Part shown: positions 19,870 to 30,986 of the stretch, piece after piece | Layout of the letters: the number at the start of each line of letters is the position of its first letter | How positions within the stretch are numbered: the first letter of the stretch is position 1 | NCBI GenBank assembly: GCA_000442015.1 | Contig: KE560662.1 | Span: 1 to 47,849 of the forward strand | Direction: 5' to 3' | DNA from: Rozella allomycis CSF55 | Taxonomy: Eukaryota > Rozellomycota | DNA length: 47,849 nucleotides | The notes under the pieces: generated by a model | The model's database searches: none | What the model was told of the DNA's origin: nothing | What the model saw: only the letters and a program-made list of their open reading frames with translations | Made by a program: the position numbers and the translations under genes

Positions 19870-21646
19870 ATGACTTCAGCGTTACTTCTTGGAGGTGATA
19901 GAACTACAGGACAAGATGTGCGTACGAATAATGGTAGGGTTTAGTTATTTTAATTGAGGTAGTGAGTGCTTGTATGGCAGTAGCCAGAATTGTGCATACA
20001 TCTTTGGGACCTCAAGGATTGGATAAAATGATGGTGGATGACATTGGAGTAAGGATAAGGAGTGTGTTTTGATAGGATACAACTATATCGAATGATGGAG
20101 CGACTATTTTGGGATTATTGGATGTAGAACATCCGGCTGCCAGGGTTTTGGTGGAGTTAGCTCAACAGCAGGATAAGGAAGTGGGAGATGGAACTACTAG
20201 TGTAGTTATAATTGCAGCTGAATTGCTTCGTAGGGCTAATGAGTTGGTGAAGAGCAATATTCATCCAACCACGATTATTGCTGGGTATAGAATGGCAGTG
20301 AAGGAAGCTTGTAGATTTATAGCTGAACACATGGCAGTTAAAGTTGATAGTCTTGGAAGAGAATGTTTAGTGAACTGTGCCAAGACAAGTTTATCATCAA
20401 AGATAGTTGGAGGATTTGATGAAGATTTCTTTTCCAATTTGGTTGTTGATGCAATGTTGGCTGTTAAACAAACTAATTCCAAAGGAGAAAGCAATTATCC
20501 TGTCAAAGGAGTTAATATTTTGAAGGCTCATGGCCAAAGTGCAAGAGAAAGTATGTTTGTCAAGGGCTATGCGTTGAATTGTACGGTAGCGTCACAAGCT
20601 ATGAAGAAGAGAATTGTAGGAGCTAAAATAGCTTGTTTGGATATGAATTTGCAAAAAGTTAGAATGCATTTGGGAGTTAACATTGTTGTTGATAATCCAG
20701 ACAAATTGGAAGACATTAGAGCGAGAGAATCTGATATTATGAAAGAAAGAATTCAAAAGATTTTAGCTTCAGGGGCTAACGTTATTTTGACAACAAAAGG
20801 AATTGATGATTTTTCAATGAAATATTTTGTTGAAGCTGGAGCAATGGTAACATTAACAACTATTTCTTTAATCTAGGTAAATTTAAATAGTTTATTTTAT
20901 ATTTAGGCTGTTAGAAGAGTCAAGAAGGATGATTTAAAGAGAATAGCAAAAGCTACAGGCGCTACAATGATTTCTACGTTGGCCAACTTGGAGGGAGAAG
21001 AAACATTTGAAGCTTCTTATTTGGGTTACGCAGAAGAAGTTTCACAAACAAGAATCAGCGATGATGAATGCATCTTAATCAAGGGAACAAAATCTCATTC
21101 TTCTGCTTCTTTGGTCCTTCGTGGTGCAAATGATTTTCAATTAGATGAAATGGAACGTTCTCTTCATGATGCTCTCTGTGTTGTCAAAAGAACTTTGGAA
21201 TCCAACTCTGTTGTTCCTGGCGGTGGTGCTGTTGAAGCAGCTGTTAACATGTACTTGGAAACTTTCTCCACAACTCTCGGCTCAAGAGAACAATTGGCTG
21301 TTAATGAATTCGCTCAAGCGTTACTTGTTATCCCTAAAACATTGGCTGTCAACGCTGCAAAAGACTCAACCGAGTTGGTTGCTAAATTAAGAGCTTATCA
21401 ATACTCGGCTCAAAAAGACGATTCTAAAAAACATCTCAAATGGTATCATTCCATCTTATTTATCATTCTAGGATGGGATTAGATTTAATGGAAGGCGTTA
21501 TTAGAGATAACCTCAAGGCTGGTGTTCTAGAACCTGCTCTCTCCAAAATCAAAATGTTAAAAGCCGCTACTGAAGCTGCCATTTCAATTCTTAGAATCGA
21601 TGATATGATTAAATTAAAGCCTGTAAACCCTGAAGGTCAACAATAA
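19870..21646 (+). CDS. TCP1: T-complex protein 1 subunit alpha (CCT1)
   Basis: Five exons (19870-19933, 19963-20048, 20076-20846, 20907-21442, 21472-21646) give 543 residues, the normal CCT subunit size. It is one of eight subunits of the cytosolic TRiC/CCT chaperonin that folds actin and tubulin. Group II chaperonin motifs are present: [37 protein letters not shown] and [10 protein letters not shown]. Alpha-specific blocks include [35 protein letters not shown] and [12 protein letters not shown]. Other introns are 29, 27 and 29 nt, but between exons 3 and 4 there are 60 nt that read as two complete 30-nt introns in a row. The start fits the family N-terminus (MTSALLLGG). Confidence 0.97.
20847..20906 (+). 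other. Two adjacent 30-nt introns without an exon between them
   Basis: Exon 3 of TCP1 ends GCAATG and exon 4 starts GCTGTT (AM-AVRRV, an uninterrupted family block). The 60 nt between them split exactly as 20847-20876 (GTAACATT...TTTAATCTAG) and 20877-20906 (GTAAATTT...TATATTTAG). Each half has its own GTAA donor and TAG acceptor and the size of a normal intron here. A single 60-nt intron would be about twice the size of any other confident intron in the window. Confidence 0.8.
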
Positions 21647-21753
21647 ACTTTGATTTTTAATTCTATTTTTGTATGAAATATTAAGTATTGACTATTGAGG
21701 ATATAAATTTCAATTTTTTTTCATTTTAGTCTTGTTTCGTTTCCAAATTTCTT

Positions 21754-23803
21754 ATGGATTTTTCAACAATCACTTCCAACGATCTTCTNTCACTTCAAAC
21801 GATCTTCTCAATCAAATCAAAAATGCAGAGTACAATTTCATCGATTACAAACGCTTAGCGAATCTAGTAAGTTACATCTTTTTTTCAAATAGGAATATCT
21901 GCAACAAAATATAGACAAAGTGAAAGAATCAAAATCTCATCTCCAAATCACTCCAAAAGTTATTTCAAAAGATAAATTAATGAATTCTATAGCTTTAAAT
22001 TCCAACAAGACAGTCCGTTGCACAACATCTACCCTCAAAGATTCAAAAAGCTACAACGTCTATTCCCAGCCATTGCCATACTTTGAAAAACTACCATCTT
22101 ATTCTTATTTTATACCAACATCTAAAAATATTCGATGTGAAGATGATCCAGTTTTGAGACATATTCCATATCTCGGTGACGACAAGTACATTCCAATTGA
22201 CGAATTATACGAAGCAATTGCATTCAAAGAAGATGAAAGAAGTAATTTATTCGTATCGCTCTTATAGAAATCGACAAGAATGGTTATTTAGCATTCAAAA
22301 CATTGACATCTTTCGGCATAGACATACGTTGGTTAAAAACTGTGTATCTGCGTGTCATTGAAACATTATGGTCAGATGACTATTACATCGAGCAAGTAGA
22401 CAAGCTGGACGACGAAGAAAACGTTTTAACAAATTTTTGGTTATTAGAAAGCCAGGATCCTCATCTCGTGAATTTTTTGTGGCGGTTGGCTAAAATGCTT
22501 AATATTCCAGTCATGCGAATGCTTGAACGCGTGTTTGAAAGACATGAAAAGTCGGAAGGATTATTGCTGCCCAGATTGCATGAAAATGTGGATGATCCGA
22601 ATTCTAATATTCACAAGGAAAAATGCTTGGAATCTTACCAAATGCTGTTTTGCACTAGATGCTATATTTATGATTGCCATTTGCATAGAGCGCCAAGTGG
22701 ACGCAAACAAGTGGAAAGTCCGGAATACGTAAAGCCTGATTCCCCTTGTGGGGATTCTTGTTTTCTTAATGAAAAGGAAGTGAAAGTTGTCGATGCTGAT
22801 TGGACCAGCGTTGAACTTGCTTTTTTGCATCAAGGAGTTCATGTATTTGGTAATCATTTCTGCAATGTCTCCAAATTGATAAAAACAAAATCATGCATCC
22901 AAGTTTACCTAAAGCTATCGGAAAATCCAATTCAAGAAATTAACAATACGGCGAACAATGAAGCGCCTGCCCAAAGAAAGAAAACCAAAGTACAAAATGA
23001 TAAACTGCCAGGTAATTTGTTTTCACTTTAAAGATAGTCTTGAAAAGTAAATCAGCAGTAGATCATGTATATTACCCATGTAATCATCCTGGTACTCCAT
23101 GCAACAATCATTGTTCTTGCTTTTCAAGATCATTGTTTTGTGAAAAATATTGTCATTGTGATGAATCTTGTTCTCACAGATTTCCTGGATGCAAATGCAA
23201 AGGTCCTTGCGACTCTAAAACTTGTAATTCATTCAAGGAAGTGATATAGGTCCATGCGTTGCCAATCAAAGAGAATGTGATCCCGATCTGTGTCTTGGAT
23301 GCGGTGCAAGTGGTATTACATTTACTTTTATAATANTGCAAAAATACAGTCATTCAAAGGAATCAAGGCTATGTAAATACACATTATCGTTTAAATAGCA
23401 TGTTCTAGTTGCCAAGTCTAGCGTTGCTGGTTGGGGTGCTTTTGTGAAGAACTTTATTAAAAAGGATGAATTTATAGGAGAATATTGTGGTGAAATAATA
23501 TCACAGAATGAGGCAGACAGAAGAGGGCGATTGTATGATAGATTAGGAACAAGTTTTCTGTTCAATTTGGATGATGAATTTGTAATTGATGCTACAAGAA
23601 AGGGTAACGCTTTGAGATTCGCTAATCATTCCGTAAATCCAAATTGCTATGCCAAAATATTACGAATAAATGGAGACTGCAGAATTGGAATATTCGCATT
23701 AAATGATTTAAAGCCAGCCGAGGAATTATTTTTTGACTACAGATACGGCGATGAAGCTGTTCAATTTGTTCCAATTGAAAGAAAAAATAAAAATAATCAA
23801 TAA
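21754..23803 (+). CDS. EZH2: EZH2/E(z)-type Polycomb histone H3K27 methyltransferase
   Basis: Seven exons (21754-21866, 21893-22241, 22268-23011, 23038-23223, 23250-23312, about 23337-23372, 23399-23803), clear introns 26 nt. About 625 residues, shorter than animal EZH2 (about 750). The catalytic C-terminus is complete: CXC region ([49 protein letters not shown]), then SET with [39 protein letters not shown] and [10 protein letters not shown]. The N-terminal 390 residues are divergent, with a SANT-like [20 protein letters not shown] stretch. Family role: the catalytic subunit of PRC2, which methylates H3K27 to silence genes. Two N joins fall in it: 21789 (short duplication) and 23336, where a few codons seem to be missing between the last CXC cysteines and CKN. 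Confidence 0.93.
21770..21808. repeat. Contig-join duplication around N at 21789 (EZH2 exon 1)
   Basis: 19-bp copies at 21770-21788 and 21790-21808 differ at one base (synonymous Ser TCC/TCA). Removing one copy plus N (20 nt) puts the ATG at 21754 in frame with exon 2. Confidence 0.85.
23336..23336. other. Unresolved gap (single N) in EZH2 CXC/pre-SET region
   Basis: The N at 23336 has no duplicated flanks. The left side reads from exon 5 into a GTATTACATT donor at 23313 with no acceptor before the N. The right side starts mid-exon (TGC AAA AAT, the conserved CKN). Real bases are probably missing here. Confidence 0.75.
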
Positions 23804-23808
23804 ATAAT

Positions 23809-24590
23809 TTATGAAGACCATATGAATCCATGTGTTTCAAAATTTTTTGTTAAAATAGTTAGCCTTAAATGAACTTGGCCCACTGTTAGTGTTGTGAAAC
23901 GATGCCTTTCATCTCCTTTATAAATGATAGAAATATCTTTCATCTCCATTTTAGAGTTTCCAAAATAATCTAAGACAAATATTATTTTAGATTACTAAAC
24001 ATTTTGNCGTCAGTGTTGTAAAACGATGTCTTTCATCACCTCTATAAATGATCGAAATATCTTTCAGCTCCATTTTAGAATTTCCAAAATAATCTAAGAC
24101 AAATGTTATTTTAGATTACTAAACATTTTGTCACGGAAAGGACTCTGAGGCATCCACAATGAGCATGATAAATCATGAGTTCCAGGTGTCATTGGCAAGT
24201 TTAAACATCCGTAACCAACTTTATGACCCAATAAGAACCCAATTACTAACATCTACAACACCCGATGAATTCGATCTCAGTATTTGAAAAATTAATTTAG
24301 GCCAAAATTCAGCAGTGCTAGTAGAATAATGAACGTCATATCAAAATAATCGTATATAATTACCGATTGGATGTGACCATATGAATGTATTTGATTCATT
24401 CTCTATATTATAAGCTTTACATAAATACGCTAGGTTTGTCAAACTGCGATACTCCGGTTTCAAAACCTTGCAATAGTTGCCATTTTTCCTTGTCTTCTCT
24501 AATAAATTGGAAATTGCACGCTAAGCAATCTCCATATGATTCATATATTGTTGCACCTATTATTTGACCAATCGCTATAAATTGTGCCAT
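23809..24590 (-). CDS. B9D2: B9 domain protein 2 (ciliary transition zone)
   Basis: Five exons (24590-24429, 24400-24364, 24336-24247, 24218-24120, 24093-23809 with an internal contig duplication). The start MAQFIAIGQIIGA, then GVSQFDKPS, FIWSHPIDVHY, GYGCLNLPMTPGTHDLSC-SLW and the closing GQVHLRLTILTKNFETHG follow B9D2 from end to end. About 180 residues after removing the duplication. B9D2 forms the MKS/B9 complex at the ciliary transition zone with B9D1 and MKS1, so the organism should build a flagellum. Intron 1 (28 nt) uses the second AG of ATAGAG. Intron 2 (24363-24337) appears to end TG, not AG. Introns 3 and 4 are normal. The stop lies 5 bp from the EZH2 stop on the other strand. Confidence 0.9.
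23885..24130. repeat. 122-bp contig-join duplication around N at 24007 (B9D2 exon 5)
   Basis: Copies at 23885-24006 and 24009-24130 differ at nine positions (about 7%). One difference is in intron 4. Of eight exonic differences, six are synonymous and two are conservative (Leu/Met, Lys/Arg). Keeping only one copy joins the B9D2 frame correctly. Confidence 0.92.
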
Positions 24591-24663
24591 TCTGATTTTT
24601 CAATAATCCAAATTGCAGTCACAAAATAATGCTTCAAGTGAAAAAATATTTTATTAATTTATA

Positions 24664-25838
24664 TCAAAAATCTAATGCCGCGTTTCCACCACCCTGCGAT
24701 CCACATGACATTGATTTCTTAACTTGAATTTTAGGGGCCGCCTGGGACCTCGACACTTCTTCTCCTAATTCAGGCGGCAAGCAAATTTTTTCAACGAGAA
24801 ATCTTTTTCTTCTGCACTTGAATACCAACTCGAATGTTTCTGGCCAGAAAATACTGACAGTGTTCAACCTAAATGGTTTCTCGAGTCGAAAATATCCTTG
24901 GTAATCTTTAGATAAAAAGTGTGAATCGTCGGTAAAAGCCTCGAGTTTCATCACGCAATCCGAAAGCTGCATAATGGACTGAAGGAATGCTTTTTCGTTT
25001 TTGTAGAGAGTCTCAGGAAACACAATTACACAGATTGAAATAGTCTGGCGAAGCAATATTTTTAGCTTCATCATAAAGTTTAGAAATGAGTTTAACTTTG
25101 TAAAAGATAATGAATACTTACATTAGAGATAAAGTCACCCTGTTGCCACAATAATGTTCCTATTTGATGAAGCACGAGTCTTGCGACTGTAGTAGGTCTG
25201 TTAATTGCCCTTTTAAATCAATCGTTATTTTTTACTTGAAAGGATTTAGCAATTGTTCGATTTCATTGTACAAAGAGTCGTACGAATCAACTTTTCCGAT
25301 GAAATGAAAGTTTTTCCTGTATTCCGATTGAAGTTCTTTCGAAGCATCANTTCCTGTATTCCGGTTGAAGTTCTTTTGAAGCATCAAAATATCCACAAAA
25401 AGAGTTTGCCTGTGGTGCTTCCTTGACAGCAACTTTACCGACAACTGTAGTAACTTTTGGTTGATGCTGATATCTCCAAGCAATTTTCATTTTTTCTTCC
25501 ATTTCATTTGTAAGGTCTTTTTCATTTTTTTCGTTGTCGTTTGTAATAACCAAAGGACACTTGTCAAAGTATTTGGGATCGTCAAGGGAAGCCACGATAC
25601 AAGTGTGATTATTAATAGATCCTTGTGATATAAAATAACGGGACATTAAAGAAGCGTAATCTGAGTGATCTGAAAAGATTGTTGTTAGAGTGCCAACAGG
25701 ATAGCCACCACCTAGCACGTAGTCAACAGATTCTATCCCAGAAGAGGTAATTAACTGGGAATTTCTAGTAGATAATTTAGTTCCTGAAGGAAGGGCAGGT
25801 GCAACTTTTGAGCTGGTTGCTCTTTTGAAAGCAGACAT
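24664..25838 (-). CDS. ELP4: Elongator subunit 4
   Basis: Three exons (25838-25236, 25209-25122, 25095-24664; introns both 26 nt) give 361 residues after dropping the duplicated contig end. ELP4 is a RecA-fold subunit of the Elp4-5-6 ring of Elongator, which modifies wobble uridines of tRNA. Motifs: SGIESVDYVLGGGYPVGTLT at the N-terminal domain start, FCGYFDASKEL in the middle, RPTTVARLVLHQIGTLLWQQ at the exon 2 segment, then the C-terminal DYQGYFRLEKPFRLNTV and the tail CGSQGGGN with terminal LDF. As in other ELP4 proteins the P-loop is degenerate (GGGYPVGT without GKT). The ATG at 25838 gives a normal N-terminus. Its promoter region (25839-26110) is shared with the divergent SIN3 gene. Confidence 0.93.
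25314..25386. repeat. Contig-join duplication around N at 25350 (ELP4 exon 1)
   Basis: 36-bp copies at 25314-25349 and 25351-25386 differ at two positions: one synonymous (Ser TCA/TCG), one Pro/Ser change. Removing one copy plus N (37 nt) restores the ELP4 frame. Confidence 0.9.
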
Positions 25839-26110
25839 TTACCAAGCCTCCAAATCCAAAATTTTGAAAGGATTTAATTTAGATGATTTAAACTAGAAAT
25901 GAATGATAATAAACATAATTTCAATGTTTTCATGGTCAAATGTATACTTAATTTACGCCAAGCAACAAATGAAATTTGAATGAAAATAATCAAAATTTTA
26001 AAATGATAATATATACATTATTCCAAATTGTTTAATTTTTTGTCCAAAATAACAACTCCGATTTGAAGCAAGCAGGGGTGTGTAGTTTTAACCAGGGTCT
26101 TCTAAAAAGG

Positions 26111-29100
26111 ATGGAACCAAGCCAAAACAAAGAAAGTGTTGTAAACAGTACATCCGAGCGTGAGCGAAGCCATGTGAGTGTTGGAAATGGTGTGTTGAGT
26201 GGTTCAGGGGGCAGCATTAGTGGGCACCCAGCAACGGGCAGTATTGGAGGAGGAGGAGGGATCGGGATAGGGCGACCTTCAGGACAAAAGCTTCCGCCTA
26301 TGATGCCTTTGGCTGGATCAGGCATTCGACCTGTTCATACAACTTTTCATGCGAGTGGACCAGCGCCACCAGGAAATACGGGAGAGCGAATGGTGAGTGG
26401 GTATGGAGCAGGCCGAGGGGTTGGAGGAAGACCTGTGCCGCAGCAGAGTATTGGGAGGCCGGTGATAAATGATGCTTTTAGCTATTTGGACCTTGTGAGG
26501 AGACAGTTTGAAAACCATCCGGTGATATATTCGCAGTTTTTGGATATTATGAAAGATTTCAAGACGAATATGTAAGATTTAAATTTTATTGTGATAGGAT
26601 TGGAACACTTGGGGTGATAGAGAGGGTTAGCCAGTTGTTTAGAGGGTTTCCAGAGTTGATTAAAGGATTTAATACATTTTTGCCGCCTGGATATAGAATT
26701 GATGTTAGAGAGAATGGCGATATGGAGATTAAGCAGCCTAACCAGTCGTTTCCAACTGTAGTGAAGATGGGACAAACGTATACAGCGCCAACTGCTGCAA
26801 ACCAATCAAGTTCATTGTTGAATAATAGTGGAATGAGTGGAGGGATAAGTAGTGGATCTAGTGGGATGAATATTGGATCTAGTGGGATGATGGCGAATAC
26901 TAGTGCAACTGGAAGTGTTCCATGTGGCAGTCATCAACCAGCAGGTGGTAGCCACCCAACGGTTAATCATCCACCTGTTAATAGCAATCCAAGTGGGAGT
27001 GTTAGACATGCACCGAATATTTCAAGGCCAACAATACCAAGTATTTCTAGTGCAGATAGTGAGATGAACAAAGGACAGCCGAAATTACCACCACCAATGA
27101 ACATGCCAAGTAAGAATCAGTTTAAAAGATGATAGGACCACCACAAATAAATTTACCTTCGGCTTCAATGTTGCAGAATGTGACGCCAGTGAGACCACCA
27201 TTTAGTGGCAATGCACAAGGGCCTAATAAGAACAATGCCAAGAATGCAGAGTTTTCTAATGCGATTAGCTATGTGAATAAAATCAAGAATAGATTTGTGC
27301 ATGAGCCTGAAGTGTATAAAGGGTTTTTGGAGATATTGCATACATTTAGTAAAGATCCAGTGTCATTGAATGAAGTAATTTGAATTTGAAGATTTAAAGT
27401 AGATATTTACGCAAGTTGCGATATTGTTTAAGAATCATACAGATTTATTAGAAGATTTTGCTCATTTTTTGCCAGATTATCCAGGGAAGATGAAGATATT
27501 GATGCAAAACAGTGAGTATAGAAAGACGATGCAGCCAAAGCAGCCGATAGTGAGACAGCAAGTGAAGAGACAAGTGAATGCGAGTGTTGTGCAGAGTACA
27601 CCAGTGCCCAAGAAGATGAAGAGTAGTGCGAGAATAGAGCAAGTGATTCAACAAAAGCAAGAGTTTGATGAACAAGAATTTTTTGAAAAGGTGAAGAAAC
27701 ATTTGAATAATAGATCTGTTTATTCAGAATTTTTGAAATGTATTAATTTGTATACAAATGAAATAATTGGAGAGAAAGAATTGGTTGGATTAGTTTATAA
27801 CTTTATAGGCAAGGCAACTGAATTGATGGAATGGTTTAAAAAGTTTATTGGATACAAAGAACCAGTTGGAGGTAAAAGAGTTGAATTCTATTTATAGATA
27901 ATTTTGAGCCACTGCCAAAAGATAATCAAAATCAATCTAGTTTGATAGATTTGAGTAAATGTAAGAAACATGGAAGCTATAGAGTGTATCCAAGAAACTA
28001 TGAGAGACCCAAATGTTCTGGTAAAGATTCAATTGCAGAAGAAACAATAAATGAGATTCTAGTGTCATGCCCACAGTTCAATAGTGAAGATAATGCATTT
28101 TTAGCATCAAAGAAGAATCAATATGAAGAAATATTGTTCAAGTGTGAAGATGAGAGATTTGAAATGGATTTGTTGATAGAAGCGAATGCAGCAACAATTC
28201 AAGTGTTAGAACCCTTGTATAAGAAATTACAAACATTGTCACGTGATGAGGCTGAGCAGATTAGATTAGGGGATGATTTTGGAGGAACTTCAAGTGTAGT
28301 TTATATTAAAGCCATCAAGAGAATCTATGCAGACAAATCAAATGAAGTGATTGAGCATTTGAAGAAGAATCCATTGATAGCTGTTCCAGTAGTGTTGAGA
28401 AGATTGAAGCAAAAGGATGAAGAGTGGAGAAAGAGTCAAAGAGAATGGAACAAAATTTGGAGAGAAATTCATTTCAAGAATCATTATAAATCATTAGACC
28501 ATCAAGGAATCAATTTCAAAACAAACGATAGAAAGAATTTGAACTTTAAAACATTAATTAATGAGATTGAAGCCATTTCATTAGAAAAGAGCAAAGAGAG
28601 TAGAGAAAGGGAGGGCAGAGAAAGGGAGAGTAGAGAGAGGGAGAGTAGAGATAGAGAGATTAAAACAAGTGATAAAACAATTGATAAAACAATGGATAAT
28701 TCAATGGATAATTCAATCAAGTCAATTAAATCAAATAAAGCATTGAAAGCATTGAAAGTAGAGAGTAAACAATTCTTAATTCTTTGATAGATGGACATTT
28801 AAATTTAGAAATCAAGTTGGATTCAATTTTGAATGATTGTTTTGAAATAATTGAAGAATCATCAAATAGTTTAATTTTTAATTTTACTAGAAAGATTCTA
28901 AGTGCGAAATCTGTTTTTTATGGAAATTCAAACTTTTACATTTATTTTAGATATTTATTTCTACTTTATTCAAGATTAAATATTTTCAAACAAAAACAAG
29001 AAGAATTTATTTTAAAACCCCCAAATCATCAAATTATTTCCCCTGTGGCTTCGTTCTTAGATGTGTATAAGCCACCCACGTGTAAAGATCTTTTTTTCTT

Positions 29101-29858
29101 TTTTAGATTAGCTGAAATACCATTTGAAGAATATTATTCAACATTGAAGAAATTAATTAAAGATTTTGTTGCGAATAGAATAGATGCAAATCAATTTGAA
29201 GATCAAGTTAGATTTATGTTTGGAACTGAATCGTTTATTTTGTTTACAATGGATAAACTAGTTCAATCCCTCTCAAGACAAATTCAAATATTAGAAAATG
29301 ATCCCAAAAGTGAACAATTGATTGCATTGTTTGATCAAGAAAACGATTCTGATAAAACTTCTTTCAGATCTGATTATTCTTTTAGATCTGCAGCTGATTC
29401 TGTTATTGGTGATGAAAAAGAACTTTTATTTAAATTTGAAAATATTAATAACAAATTTGAAAATTTTATATCAATCTCTTTAATTGATAAATCAAACACT
29501 CAACCTGAATTCCACTCTGTTGAAGAGAAATGGTCTCTATACGTTGACAATTACATGAAACAAGATTTAAACGATATCATCAAAGGTACTTTATTTCTCC
29601 TTCTTTAATATAGATCGACCACCACTAATGTTGAAAAAATCTAAACGTTCTTCATTTTCAAATTTAGTCGCTTCTTTCAATTTAGAATGCAAAATTTGTG
29701 TGAATACTTATAAAATGTTTTTTGTTGAAAATAGCGAAGATTTCATGTTTAGAAATGTTCCCATTCCGCACATCAAGAGATCAAACTCTAACTTTATCAG
29801 CCTTGTAAATGATCATTTAAACCAATCTTCCATCTCTGGTTTAAATATTTCAATCTAA
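26111..29858 (+). CDS. SIN3: SIN3 histone deacetylase scaffold
   Basis: Seven exons (26111-26571, 26598-27109, 27136-27374, 27403-27871, 27898-28764, 28791-29585, 29614-29858; introns 25-28 nt) give 1195 residues. SIN3 scaffolds class I HDAC corepressor complexes in the nucleus. The N-terminal 120 residues are Gly/Pro/Ser-rich. PAH1 lies near 125-205 ([40 protein letters not shown]). PAH2 is near 365-435 and PAH3 near 490-560 ([20 protein letters not shown]). The HDAC-interaction domain is near 575-790 ([40 protein letters not shown]). An RE-repeat ([14 protein letters not shown]) precedes the conserved C-terminal domain ([35 protein letters not shown]). The start is the first ATG; no transcription factor partner can be inferred. 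Confidence 0.96.
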
Positions 29859-30031
29859 ATAAATTCATTTCACTTATATTTTGAAAGAGTAATGTGAATA
29901 AGTTGAAAGGTATAATTAAATAGTATTGGTTTTTTACTTTTAATCTTCTCATTAAAAGTTTTTTACCTCGTTTAAAAATTTAATTTTTAACTTTTGAACT
30001 TTTCAAACTTTACAATTTCCCTTTTCTAAAA

Positions 30032-30417
30032 ATGTCATTTTTCTCTTCCATTTCACGCCCTCGCCTATACACCACCCTCTCCAATTTCAACAACCTCCTC
30101 TCAAAATCCAAAGGACAAGCTCTAGTCAAATTTTACGCCGACTGGTGCGGTCCCTGCAAAGTCATCGATCCTATTGTCGCCAAAGTCTCAAAAGACTTGC
30201 AAATCGAGCTCATAAAAATTAATGTCGACGACAGCGAACAAGTATCTCAAAAATTTAATGTAATTCTATCCTCAAACTATTTTAGATTCAAAGTTTGCCA
30301 ACAGTAATGCTGTTTGAAAATGGCGTTCCGAAAAGTCAATTCAAAGGTGTGCAAAGTGAAAAATTTATTCGCGATTTTGTTGAATCTAATATTTCTAATA
30401 AAGGCGATTCATCTTAA
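30032..30417 (+). CDS. Mitochondrial-type thioredoxin
   Basis: Two exons (30032-30259, 30286-30417; 26-nt intron) give 119 residues. A thioredoxin fold with active site ADWCGPCKVIDPIV and the cis-proline loop SLPTVMLFENG (split next to the intron). Both active-site cysteines and the buried Asp/Lys environment look intact, so it should act as a disulfide reductase. The N-terminal 25 residues (FFSSISRPRLYTTLSNFNN) have Arg, Ser and Thr and no acids, suggesting mitochondrial import. Other compartments are possible. Confidence 0.94.
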
Positions 30418-30576
30418 TTTGGGATTCACGCACATTTACAGATAAGTAGAAATTCATTTGGCTTCAGGCTTAGTACAAGTCTCGCAGTGCTCGTTAAATC
30501 GGACGGGGAGTTTATTTGAAATAACATTAAATAACAATCGTTGGTGTTATTTTATATTTATTTATTTATTTATTGC

Positions 30577-30577
30577 N
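30577..30577. other. Assembly gap (single N) next to TTTA microsatellite
   Basis: The N follows a run of TTTA units and has no duplicated flanks. The assembler probably stopped at the simple repeat. Confidence 0.7.
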
Positions 30578-30986
30578 CTTCTTGCCATTTCGTAGACAAA
30601 ATATATAGGCACCAAAAGATAAAAGCACCAAAACTTTTCATCAATAATTGTCGCCACATGAACAAACCAAGTAGCGTAGATCACGCCATTGGTTGAATGT
30701 CATATAGATTTCAAACTACATAATAAAAAGTTAAAGATGTTGAAAGGATGCTTTAAAATAGTTCAATAGTCAATGAATATTGGATTACAATTGATATGTT
30801 TCGCTATGAGAGTTGATAAATGATAGCCTACGGTCATTTCTGTTTAAGTTTATTATGACTTATGAGTGATAGCCCATTTTTCAAAATTGTTTTACCCTCG
30901 TTTGAGCATTATAAAAAATGCAAACTGTGACTCTTGACTGATCTAAACTAGAAAAATGGAGACATCATGAAACCTGTTTTTTCTAT

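Noticed and set aside
28502-28798. 98-codon minus-strand ORF inside SIN3
   Set aside because: It is a shadow of the RE-repeat and KS-rich coding segment, giving only Leu/Ser runs.
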